NCBI GenBank assembly: GCA_027574665.1
Contig: CM050648.1
Location: 140,244,175 to 140,308,174 of the forward strand
Source: Rhynochetos jubatus
Taxonomy: Eukaryota > Chordata > Aves > Eurypygiformes > Rhynochetidae
Length of the DNA: 64,000 bases
Direction: 5' to 3'
Part shown: one piece after another, positions 33,690-45,529 of the stretch
Position numbering within the stretch: the stretch's first letter is position 1
How the letters are laid out: each line of letters opens with the position of its first letter
Translations under genes and position numbers: made by a program
Notes under the pieces: generated by a model
Seen by the model: the letters and a program-made list of their open reading frames with translations, nothing else
Told to the model about the DNA's origin: nothing
Database searches by the model: none

Positions 33690-36600
33690 AGATCTGCTCT
33701 GAGTTCACTGCAATGTGAAAAAGATTCTCCCATAAATATTGATGCTATATAAACTATATGTAACTGACAATAACCAATTTAACTCAAATCACTTCTGAAT
33801 TCCATAGCTTTCCTCTAATGGTCTTTTGAAAGGATATCTTTGTCTTTTATGACAGACTAGTGAGCAATGGCATAGCTCCATTAATCCTTTCCTCTAGGCT
33901 CAAGATTTGAAGATGAAGCTCCTTAATCAAAGCTACAGAATTGCAAAGACACATTATCTTAATTATAAATTTCCCTATTGTTCATGTCCGGTGCACTAGA
34001 AAAAAGACACCTCGTTTTGACATGCATCACCAGCAGTGCTAATGCTCCTTTTCCAACACTGCCTTGGTGATGAGTGAAGTTTACAAATTAGACAAAGCTG
34101 GAAATGAAATCTCCTGAATCAAAGCTACCGTTTCTTCCTGTGAATCCTGTTAGAATTAACTCATAGAGCTATTGAACTAATCAAAACCCAGCCAGGAAAC
34201 AAATATGAGAGTCTCAAACCCCAGAGAGGCACTTGGCCAAACCAAACCTCAGCACAGCATAGACCCAGACAGTAACAGGCAAGAATTTTCAGCAGCAGAC
34301 AGAACCAAATCTTCCAGTCTGAACTCTTTTTACCCTCTGGGGAAATGTGGATCTCAGTCAACACTTGGAGTCCTCAGGCTATTTCTAGTTTAAGTTCATC
34401 AACCGGTTTCCAGTGATTTTAACAAGCTCCTCATGGGTGCAGAGTCATCCCATGTCACGGGACCAGCAGGGCTCTTAGAGACATAAGGTCATATGGAAAA
34501 ACAGACTTCAACAGGACTCTGAGAAACAAACCTATAACGGTGCAGAGACAGCTTAGATGACCATGGCTTTGCCAGTTTGCTGCTGTTGATCTTGGGTCAT
34601 CAACTTGTCAGCAAATAAAGAATTACCAGGGGAGGTTAAGGAGAAGAGCGAGAGATGACACAGCTCCTCCTTTCACTTGTGAGCACCACTGCCACGGCCA
34701 CATCACTCTCTGTCTCATTACAACCATGCCTGTGTCCTTTCCACAGGGGTCTCCATTTTAACCCTGCTAGAGCACAGCTGGAGAGAGACGCGCAGGTTCT
34801 CTGTGAAAGAAGAAGGTGAAGGCCATGCTGAGAGCACATCTAGGTCCCCCCTTTGTTACAACTATCATAGAACAATCAATATCATCTCTCAGTCACGACC
34901 CATCTCAAAACCATCCTATAAACCAAGCAAACAGCAGGCACACTATGTCACATACTCATTTGTGCTGTCACACATGCCATGACGTGTGAAATGCCAACTC
35001 CAGCACAGGACGAACAAATCCCCTGAGCACGGAAGTATGTTGATACCTACAGGGCTTTCTGAAACACAGCTCTGCCCCAAAGGGCAACAGCTCTGCCACT
35101 GGGAAGACATCACTCATTATAACTTATTTACAGGTTCTGATAGCACAGCAGTAACGATTTCATACTTGAGCTGAAAGTTCAGGTCAGAGCCTGTAGTCCT
35201 CTGCATCTGGATTAATCGACAGAGATTAACTGAAAGAGTACCATAAATTCAATTTCACGGTACTATTGCTACACACCTCTGCTCTTCTTCAAGCAGGCTT
35301 TATATCAGCACTCTTTGTAAACTATGTCTACTTTAATTAGATTAGACAGATAATCCTGCTAAAAACAAAATGCTTTTGTTATTCAAAGACACTTTTGAAC
35401 CAGACATTAATTTATAAAGATCCGACAACCTAACAAGACAAGTTTCAGACTTCATGGGGCTTTATACTGTATTTGATTCTGACAATGTCTGCTATATCCT
35501 CTTATGCTCAAAGGTCAAATATGTAAATCATGGCCCAGTATAATAATTTCTTGCTTTGCTGGCAACTGGCATGTGGCAAACAGACGCTGAAATCCAGCTG
35601 TTTAAATCCTTGATCAGCCGTTTGAGTTGAAACCCAGCAGTGAAACGACTAAAAGGTATGTTTTCAGAGCAGAGTGCCAAACTGTACCCCAGGGATTCCC
35701 ACTCAACTTGAAATACTAAAAGACTCTGAACTCCTTTGATACGTAAAGGATACAACATACAGATGTTGTTTTATGAGGAAAACGTATTACAAATGACTCA
35801 CAGATTAAGCTGAAAAGATAATAAAATATTGGGTTTGACCCTAAACACAAGGCTAGAAAATTAGTTAAGGTTTGCCGCTTTAGTTAGTGTCAGTGATGAC
35901 TGTATGAAGGGATCAGGTGTTCTTCAGGATCCAGTTGTATGGAACTGCATTTCTGAACCCACTGGCCCTTAGCGTCACGCAACAGCAACGCATGCTATAG
36001 GTTCAATTTTCAAGAGTTCAGCAATGGCCAAACCTCCACTGACACTGAGAGGGGGAAACTATGCTGGCCTACGCTCCTTTTAGAAAACCCACCCCACAAA
36101 GACCTGGCCCCAGGGTGCTGAAAAGGCATGGAAACTAGTACAAGCCTGAGGGCCACAGTTCAAAACCCCCCAGAGATGGTTTTATTGAGAATCTCTCCTT
36201 CGCCAAACCTGTGTGGCACATGTCAGCAGTGGGCACAACTGAGGGCACTAAATACAGCTCCGTGCTGCTGCCTTCACCCTGTGTTCAGCACCAAAGAGGA
36301 CCCCAACGTCTCTAACCCCAACACAGAGGCCAGCTTAAAGGAGCTGCACACCTATGGAGATTGGTGACTTCTCAGGGTGCCCTTCCCTCCAAATTCCTAT
36401 CGTAAGGCCTGACATTTCATCAGGGCTACTGCTGGGGAGATGTCACATGCACTAACCTTGCGTCAGCAAAGTGCTCATTCGTACCAAAGAAATTGCCAGC
36501 CTGGAGATTTGCTAGGACAGAACTATAGTGTCCAACCACCAGAACAGCACAGGCAGTCGGAACAAGGGATCCAGACTCAGTCTCTGACAGCCCTGCCCTG

Positions 36601-37269
36601 ACAGACTAGGACGATTGGAATAAAGCATTTTCCTGGACATAGAATTGACATGTTCAAAAATGACTTGTTTCTCTAATTTCTTAAACATCTGTTCATCCTT
36701 GAAGGAAGACAAATGTTGAAACAGGTTTGGCCCCGTCCTTGTTTTCACCTCATCGTAGCACTCCCTATTACAAAACTTTCTTCCAAACCCACATTTTTTC
36801 CCAGTGCCCCTTTTTCCTCTGCAGGTGTGGGTCATGCAAGCCACCTTCTTCCATAGTCTACATGTCAGTCCACTGCCATCACAGGGTGCCAAAACAGACA
36901 GTACGCACCTTGCTTCTCAGCATCATACTGATGTTAAGTGCAGCCCGCACAAAATACCTCTCCTGTGTGCACTTGGTATTCTCCAGACAAAGAAAGTGAA
37001 GTTACGCTCTTTAATTTCCATTTTCCCCCCACATCTGAGATTAGATAAGAAGTTTTTTCTCAAGGCAGCATGTTTCAATTAAGTACTAATAATGGCGAGT
37101 CTCAGAGGAGAAAAACAGCGTCTTAGTAACACCGGTCATCAAATGGCAACTGTACCAGGAAAGGGTAGTTCTCTGCCTCTGAGAGCAAAAAAATATGCCT
37201 TCAATTTCCCCAGTAGCAGAATATCATCTTTTGAACAATGGTGCCCTGTTCATAACCAAATTCTTTTGT

Positions 37270-37480
37270 ACGCAGACATTGCGTCTAGACAGCTTTAGAA
37301 AAACTGTCTCTACTTAACACCAAGGGGCTGGGGTTTATTGTATGCGCTGAAGTGTCTAACCGTACGCTCACGTACCATTCACAAATAGCGCTGCACGGAT
37401 TCGTTCAACTTCTCGCTAGAGCTGATGGGTGTGTCACTGTCAGACACAGCGGAAGCAAACCGGGATCCACGTTCTCTCTG
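37270..37480. other. Small CpG-dense patch in CpG-poor intergenic DNA
   Basis: A hand count gives 13 CpG dinucleotides in about 200 bp, including CCGTACGCTCACGTACC and AGCGCTGCACGGATTCG. Flanking lines usually carry none or one per 60 bp. No start site, ORF or repeat family is recognised. It could be a young insertion, an unmethylated element or chance. Confidence 0.5.
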
Positions 37481-40400
37481 AAGCTTTCCATAAAAGCTTT
37501 CTAGAGGTCATCCAGTGAATATACACAAAATTGGTGATATTAATAGGATAAATTTATTGCAGGAAAAGGAAGTGAGTCCACATCGCTCCTGTTAGTACTG
37601 ACCAGTTTCCCACATAGACACAGCAGATTTATCCAATCTCCTCACAGATCTTTCTTTTACTTCTGGTGACAGCAACAGGACTTCCATCATTGACTCTAGC
37701 AGGAAGCGAATTAAATCCTTCAGTTTACGGAAGAGCTGTACTTAATCTGTCTCATCATGTTTCTGTAATTAGAAGCGGGAAGATCTCCATCATTCAAGCA
37801 TGTATGAGTGCACCCAAGGTAAAAATAATAAAATATTCCCTTTTTTTTTTAACATAGCCATGGGTAGAAAAACATTTTATTTCTTTTTGAGATTAAAACA
37901 GAATCCCCTACTGCACAGGGCCAAATTCTGTTCCGGACTAACACACACCTTTATTGTACATGTTCTCTCCTCTAAGCATCAGACTGATTTGGGGTCATTA
38001 CTCGCTTGCTATGTCCAGGTCTTTCACATCCTCATGTTAGCAGAGGAGAAGATGTCTTTCTCCTAGAAGAGACAGGTGAGAGGCATGACTTGACCTGCCA
38101 GGGGATCCCACAGAAGGGTGGCTAATGAGGGTATGAGCCCTAGTGGGCAGGAGGAGCAGGTCCAGACAAAACAACTGGAGCCTACATGAGCTCCAGGTCA
38201 GAGGCATGTAGTTTGGGGATACAGTGGATTTGGCAATAAGGGGTAATGGTTGCCTCTTGAGGGAGCCAAGAGGATGAATCTCTGCTATGAGGAAGCAAAG
38301 GGAGAGAAGGCACATGCCAGGTTGAGGCAAGGAGGGACCAGGGCAGGGATGAACCATTCCCGTACAGAGCACGTATGTCCTCCCTTCATTGCTCACACTC
38401 TCATCCCACCCGCACGGGGATGCCAGAAACTCTTCTCCTCCCCACCTGCGCAGTCCTCTTTTTGCAGGCCAAAAGATAACCACCCCAACTCGGCAAAGAG
38501 ACATTTGCAGACAGTAGGACGTTACTTGGAAAACGTATTAGCACGAACAAACTGATGAGGATAATGGATGGGAATGACAGAATGCGAACGCACGGAAAAC
38601 AATTCAAGGTTACAGTAAAGGAAAATACATTTCAACCTGTGTTTTGGGGACTTCAACCACTGCCAAGTCAGGCAGCACAGACGGAGTCAAGCCAGTATGG
38701 AAGTAAGGTCACACAATTTTAACTGACTCCTAGTACTTCCATAGCCTTACCTCTATTTTGCACATCCTGGCTACTGAAAAAAATTGTTGTAAGGGAAATG
38801 CTTCCCTGACATGTGATTTTTCTGTTTCTGTTCAACAAAACACTGAGATATAATACTTATCCCTCTTCTGCCTTGCAACTATCCTACCGTAATGAATGAG
38901 GGTTCGTCAAACAGTCATCCCATGAAATCAAGCTTATGCAGAAACAACAGCTTAAGCACTGGAAATGGAGTTGTTATTTATTACTGCAGGATCTGGATGT
39001 CATGCTAACACTCCCTGCTACAGTAATGATGCAGCCAAAACAGAATACCCTACATCAGTGACTAATTGAAGCCTGATCAAAAGAAAATAGGAGTATGGCA
39101 TTAAATGGCTTATTTATAGGTTCTGTTTTCCCAGACAATGAATATAAGCATTTACATTTAATTATTAGATTTCAAATCTCAATAATAGGTTGGATATTGT
39201 TCCATTAAGTTATATACTGCATACATTTCATTGCCAGCAATTTGAAACTGGTTTAGTAATTTAGAATAGAAAAAGAGAAAGCAGTTTAATGATAGTGGAT
39301 TTAGCAGGGATATAAATTACGCTTCATTAAAAGGGGAGAAAAAGTGTGGGGTGTGTCCTAACAGTCTAAGTAATTTAGGTAATCTTTTTTCCTAGGCACT
39401 GAATTAATAAACTAAATTAGGGTAGACTCCGTACATACCGGATACCCGCTGCGAGACAGCGTGCTCCTGCACTTGAATGCTAGAGCCCTGTCTGGGTCTG
39501 GTCAGGTCTGAAGCACTTGATATAAACCAGGGGGCTGCTGCTGGAATAGCACTTCTCAGAATCCAGGCAAGGAGCCCAGCACCCCTTTATGGTAAAGTTT
39601 CCTAAGGAAATAAATTCTGTGTTATCATGCCACGCACACCTGACTGCTGGAAGTTCTCTCTGCTCCACAGCTTCTGTCCGTTTAGTTCAACCCTGTGTCA
39701 GAGGAGTCAGCCTCAGACTTGGCTCCTGCAAGCCGTACCTACGAAGCTGCACAGAAGACACACGGGACGCCAAGCATCAGTAGTTGTGCTGCTCCCGGAA
39801 CAGCCTGATCTTTGTTAACAAAGTGCATTTGGGCTGCACAGAAGGTTACTAACACATACTCTTTGCAACTGAAAAATAATAAAAAAGAAAAAAACTCAAA
39901 CATGAAAAGTCAGAGGAAAAAGAATTCAAAGAAGTGGAAAGTAGGTGGACTAGAATGTCATGCACCACCGCTGCTCTCCCAAATCCTGACAAAAACCTAC
40001 AAACCAGCAAGAGCTTTTGCACATGCATGGCCTATCCAAACTGTATTAACAGAAGAATCAAGGCCTTGAGGATCTGATCTTTGCAGATACTGATCAGAGA
40101 TACCCCTCAACTAAGGCGTTACATCTCTAGGAGCTTTGGGGGATAACAGGACATGGAATTCCATGCATAGAGGAGGGCTTGAGGGAGGAGCGCTGAAGGT
40201 TGTGCTGAGGGTGACTTACACAGACCTTCTCTGGAAGAAAAGCGCTTGACAGCAGCTCCATTTTCCCCCTCATTTGGCTTCTGTGTTGCACAGATTCAAA
40301 TTTGCCATCAGCAGAATTAGCTCTACAGCAAGAGAAAACAGAAGTAAGTTGTGTGGGGGAAGAAAGCAGGGATGAAAAAACTATTCCCTGGGTGATCTTC

Positions 40401-43400
40401 CATTAGGGTGTCAAACCAAAGCCCTTATCTCCTTTATCTTTAGCTGTTCTGTTGCACTTATTGCAGAATATCGGAGCAAATTTATAGTTTTCAACATTGT
40501 CAAAGTACTTTACCAACAAACGCAGAATAATCAAATAAATAGCAATGGGATTGAAAGCAGAGAAAGGGTCTTTTAATGATTCACGTTGGAAATTTTAGGG
40601 GGCTTTAATACACTGAAGGTCATTATAGAACTGCATCTGAAAAAAAGCTTCAACCCCGTTTCTGCTAAAGCAGTTACGCTGCCAGCTGTGGTGAGAACAA
40701 GGCTCTACAGGACCTCGCCAAAAAATCCCAGTTCTTCAGCTAACCACAGGGACCGGCGTTTGCTTGCATAACGCTACAATACCCGCTGGTCCATCATCAC
40801 CACTCCTGTCACCCTTACGACAATTTTTAATAGAACAACAAATTTTGCTTAAATTCAGTTCACTGCAAGCCTTCGCGCTTGTGTTTGCAGAGCCTCATTG
40901 CAGGAGGCTGGCATCACTCAGCGGCACGAGGAGAAAGGGGAGGCAGCGTGGGGCACCACACTACAGCAGGAAATATTCTTCCCTTTGTATCCCCGAGAGT
41001 AATTTCTGTCTGGCCAGAACTGATGTTCAAAATCTAGTGCATAATCACCAACCACATGAACAGTTACTGTCTGATGAGTGTCATGGACAGCAAATAGCGA
41101 GAGTATCCCTTTGTGTTTGTGAAATAGTCTGTGGACTAATAAACTAATTACCGCTGTCTGAATGCCACATTTCCTTGCTCCAGAAATCCAGAGCGTGTTT
41201 TGCCAAGCTTCAGTTGACTTTGAGATCTGCCAACTGCAGACTTTAGCCTGCTGCCTCCAAGATGCCTGACACAAAGACTGCATACTGCAGATGTACCTTG
41301 GTTTAAGAGAGTGAAGCATCCAGCAATTTTCCACTTAGGCACATTATCTGCAGAGCCAAAGTAATCTTTGGGAAATGCACGGGAGTCACCGCACGGTCTG
41401 AGGGAGGACAGATGAGCACGAGCTGTAGTCCTACGCAGTACCTTTCCAGAATTAGTATGAAAAGATACCCAAACCTGAGCTGGACTGTCTGACCACTTTG
41501 CTTACACAGCTAGACCACGACATCTGCTCCACCAGGTGAAGACTCAGCATTGATCCGAGCCTGCCCAGTTCAAAAAGGATTTACAGGTAGCCTCTGCCTT
41601 CTGTTGTTGGAGGTCTGCACACATCCTTGCACAAACGGAACGTCTTTCCTTCCTTGCTGTTGGGACAGTCATGCTTGAGCTTCCTTCTGCTTTGGCTGGC
41701 AGGTGGGCATACATACCCTCGGTGTAGCACTCCAAGAGCCAGGTGCTCCATAAATACTGCCCCTTGGTTGCTGCTTTCTCCAATGGTGAAGGGCAGAGGC
41801 TTTTTCCGAGTTTGGATTGTTGTGGGTTGTTTTGGTTTTTTTTTTTCTGGACAAGCAAGAACTTCTCCCAGCTGATGACAAAGCACAAATTTTGAAGACA
41901 AGATTCAGCAGCTGTGTAGAATATCCATTCCTCATTTTCTTTTTGTAAGACCTTCCCAGATTCAGGGATAACGCAAGGCAATTTCACAGACATTTTCAAG
42001 CGTACATCAAAGGTATGAGCCACTCTCCAGCAAAACACAATACAGATTCCTTTAAAGGTATCGCAAGCTTTCTGTCCGTCCTGAATGATCCCTAACTTCT
42101 CACACCTTCAGTGATTTTGGAGAGGGAAAGTACTGAACAGACAAAATGAATGGAAGAAAACAAAATCCCAAAGCAAACAAAAAAATAGTAAGAGATAAAG
42201 TTTCAGTGTGACAACTGTTCATGTTACGGAGATTTCCAGAAAAGTACATTCAGTACTCACAGTGGGTTAGTACGCTCTGTTTCAAGGTACTTACTAACAA
42301 ATTAAGGATACTCGCTTTGGCTTCAGCATTTAATCTTTAAAACCATAGATAGCTCTGATCTCATAAGGCAAGACCTTGTATCAGTTCCCAGTTTAATACC
42401 CAAGCTACTGCTTTGCTAGACATCAAAGCGGTAATTGAACACAGGCTTGGGAACAGCCTTTACCTGCACACCAAACTGCTTTTGTAGGGCACAGACTTGT
42501 CATCTGGGGTCCAAACTTAATGTTAGGTAAACTAGGAGCTCCGCTATTACACGAGAAACCGAAACATTCCTGAGAAGGAAAGACAAAAATGAAAAATTAG
42601 CAAAGCAATTATCATTATCAGAAGTAGGAAAGTAATTAAAGTTTTTCATTGCAATCCTTTAAAGGTTGGTTTCTAACTTGCAAGTACCAAAGACAAATCC
42701 CACCCTCAAGGCCAACTTACTCCATGGTTTTGGATTTTTTAACTTCTTTGGAAAACATCTGCCTTGCAATGAGAAAGTAAAGAAACATGAGGTTGTTAAG
42801 TGATCTGAATATTGTCTTAGAGATATTTAAAGAGATTTGTGATAATGAGTTCTTCTAACAAAGCACACAAGATCCAACTGCTGAAAATTTAATTAGGAAA
42901 AAAATCAAAACGGAAAGAATTTTTAAGAATTAGGCTACTGGAGTAATTCACGTAGGAAACTGGCATTTAAAATCGGAAGTAGATGTTTAACACAGCTTGT
43001 CTCCAGTTTTATTGCAGCATCCGTATCTTCTGCGCCTCTGCTGAAGCCGTTCACCAGCACTACCCCTTACCAGGCTCTGTCCGTGGCTCTCTTCGGAGGG
43101 CATTTCCCACGTAACCCTCTTAAGCCTTTGTCCCCACTTGCAAACTGTAAGGAAGAGGACTGAAACAGCAGAACGCCGCCATAAAAGAACAAGTTTCTAA
43201 AAGAACACAGCTGCAAAGTGTAAGGCTCAAAGGGTTTATGAAAATCTAATGCCTCTTTTCTATATCCACTGTGCTTTACCTTCCTCACAGGCACGGTTGT
43301 GGGCACGAAGACGCTCACCATCATGAAAGGACCTTTAAAAAAAATAAGCCTAATGAAAACTCAGCATTTACCATGGTAATTCTGGCAGAAAGTCAAATTA

Positions 43401-43539
43401 CCTTCTCATTGTTTGGGTGGGGTTTTTCTTAAGATAAGTGTCCTTACATTTAATACACGTGGATGGATATCTGAAGTTCGCTGTTGAAAAGGTGAAGTTA
43501 AGAGGGGAAGAGGTGGAAAAAAAAGCCAAGCACCTGAAA
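37481..43539. other. Intergenic region between GPHB5 and PPP2R5E, right part
   Basis: No gene is supported. The segment at about 39090-39330 is very AT-rich with many TAAT cores and may be a conserved regulatory element. Minus-strand poly(A)-like TTTATT motifs appear near 43008, which could mark an alternative PPP2R5E 3' end. Longer open frames at 40918-41334 and 41544-42038 (minus) have no recognisable domains. Confidence 0.5.
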
Positions 43540-45189
43540 AACACTTCATTGCTTCTTTATTTAGATGCACCCTCAGTACAGAGCCTCTTGAGCACGTGCA
43601 AGAGGAGGATTACACATTTATCGCTGGGAGCACCATTGAGTTTGAGTTTCTTTGATACCATTTTTAAGAAACTATTTCCAAAGAATGACATTTGAATCCA
43701 AGAGCTTAAGACCTGCTTGTACTTTATCCAGAGGTGGAAGGTAATTTTCTTTTATTATTACTTGGATGTAGAGTAAAAGACATTTTCACAGTCTGGTTGG
43801 ACCAGTCTATATATTTTCATATGCACCTTTTAATATATATAAAAAAAAACATTTCATTTTTCCCCCCTACCCACAGATAGTTAAATGCATCTAAGTTTAA
43901 AAACAGTAATGGACCAGAGCATTCCTATGGGGAAAAATGAACTTTTGCTGCCCTCTCCTGCTTAAACAATGAAATGCTAAAATATTAAGATCTATGAATC
44001 TAATGCTAACCTTTAAACAAAAAGCATGACAGGTCATTCGCTATACTACAATCAAAAATAGGACAACAACAAGAAATGTATCGGTACTATTTATATTTGA
44101 AAACTCCTCATCATTACATGAGGTTATGAATACAACATATTTACAGTAAGTGATCCAAATAACAAAAACTTGTCTTCAGAGAGGTCATGATAAAAAATGT
44201 GTGCTTCTGTGGATGGGAAGCAACACTCGGAGAAAAGTTTTCAACCAAAATTAGTTCTATTCTGTTTCAAGATAGTGTTTCATAGACTTTGAAACAAAAA
44301 ACTGGGCTATGCAAAATCTGCTGCACATACCTACCATAAAAATGAATTTGTGGCTCCCTCCAGAGCTGCGGAGGGAAGCAGGTGAGCCAAAACAAAAAAG
44401 CCACACGTAAATAAAAACATTCTTCGATCTTGCACATTGTCACCTTTGCCTTGTTTTAGGACAACTGCTGTGGGATGGTGTCGTTACGCAATTAAGAGAA
44501 GAGGCTATCTTTGTTTTCCAAGACAGAACTAAGAGCAAATTATTTCACTTTTACATGAGGGGAGAAGAATCTAGCCTTTCCCTCTCCTCACAAAACAATA
44601 AAGAGGTTTTAAGCTCCTAATATATTTTACTTTCCATAGAGTGAGAGCGCCCAAGGCTGTACTTACGCACGTATAATGCACGTACAGCTGCCGCATTTCT
44701 CACTCCAGCAGTTCTTGGCTCTAACACCCTCAAATTTTCCATATACAGGAGATAAAAAAATAAATTAAATCCTTTTATTTATGCTAACAAAACCAAGATT
44801 AAATTTACTGTAACTCTGCTAGTGAACGCTCCAATGGCATTAGAATACTTTTATTTAAAGCATTCCAACCTTTGGAAGAGAGACAAAAAACACTCAAAAG
44901 CAATGAAAGGAAAACAATAAGAGAGACTTGCAAGACGAAGAAAGCAATGTGTGCTCAATTCAAATACGAGAGGAACTTTACTTTTACAGTTGTTATATCC
45001 CCATGACCTGATGCAATGCCCTAGTAGTGAAAACGCAGCTCTGTCCCTTGAGCAGAGCGCATTCAATCCTTTCTCCTGAAACCAATATGGTACAGGACAC
45101 TAGCGACCACCCAACAACTGTTGTACGAGCAGTTAATAAAAACATTTACACAAATAAAGGTAGTTTCTGGAACTCAAGAAGCAAACAAA

Positions 45190-45460
45190 AGCGTAATTAA
45201 ATACACACTGATCACACTTGGGCCCATACGCTGCCGCCTTCTTTGCCTACAACTCCAAGTGATACCAACGAGAGCTCTGCGGAGCGGCAGGACATCGCAT
45301 TTGGATTGCGACAAACAGCGGATCCCGGGGGTACGGTCATATCTTTGTGGCAAGTGCTTCTTCACGTACATCGCACAGTGCAACCTCGTGTCGTATCAGC
45401 CTTTTAGAGTCAAGTGACTAATATCACATCGTCGCGTTCACGTTAAACATTCCTTCTCGG
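45190..45460. other. CpG-dense patch inside the PPP2R5E 3' flank
   Basis: A hand count gives about 20 CpG dinucleotides in 280 bp, including GCGGAGCGGCAG, GGATCCCGGGGG and ATCGTCGCGTTCACG. Neighbouring lines, such as 46501-46680, have none. The open frames of 98 codons (plus) and 69 codons (minus) over it show no recognisable protein. No repeat family is recognised. Confidence 0.6.
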
Positions 45461-45505
45461 AAGTGATAAATGATCTATAAACTTTAGATACTCCCCACTA
45501 TCCCC

Positions 45506-45529
45506 ACATCAGAGGTAACATCAGAGGTA
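45506..45529. repeat. Two-copy 12-bp tandem repeat
   Basis: The unit ACATCAGAGGTA occurs twice in exact tandem, immediately followed by ACAA. It is a minor local duplication just after the CpG-dense patch. Confidence 0.8.

Larger units (their letters stand above)
26039..37269. other. Intergenic region between GPHB5 and PPP2R5E, left part
   Basis: I find no supported exon on either strand. The interval holds a long foldback repeat (28765-28881), a quasi-palindrome ACCTGCCAGATGGCAGGT (28428-28445), two hairpin-forming repeats (31202-31230 and 31685-31726) and a perfect 16-bp palindrome (33674-33689). These are listed separately. No CR1 or other known transposon is recognised here. Confidence 0.6.

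Noticed and set aside
41544..42038. 164-codon minus-strand open frame
   Set aside because: It has no domain, its residue composition is irregular, and I see no supporting splice or poly(A) signals.
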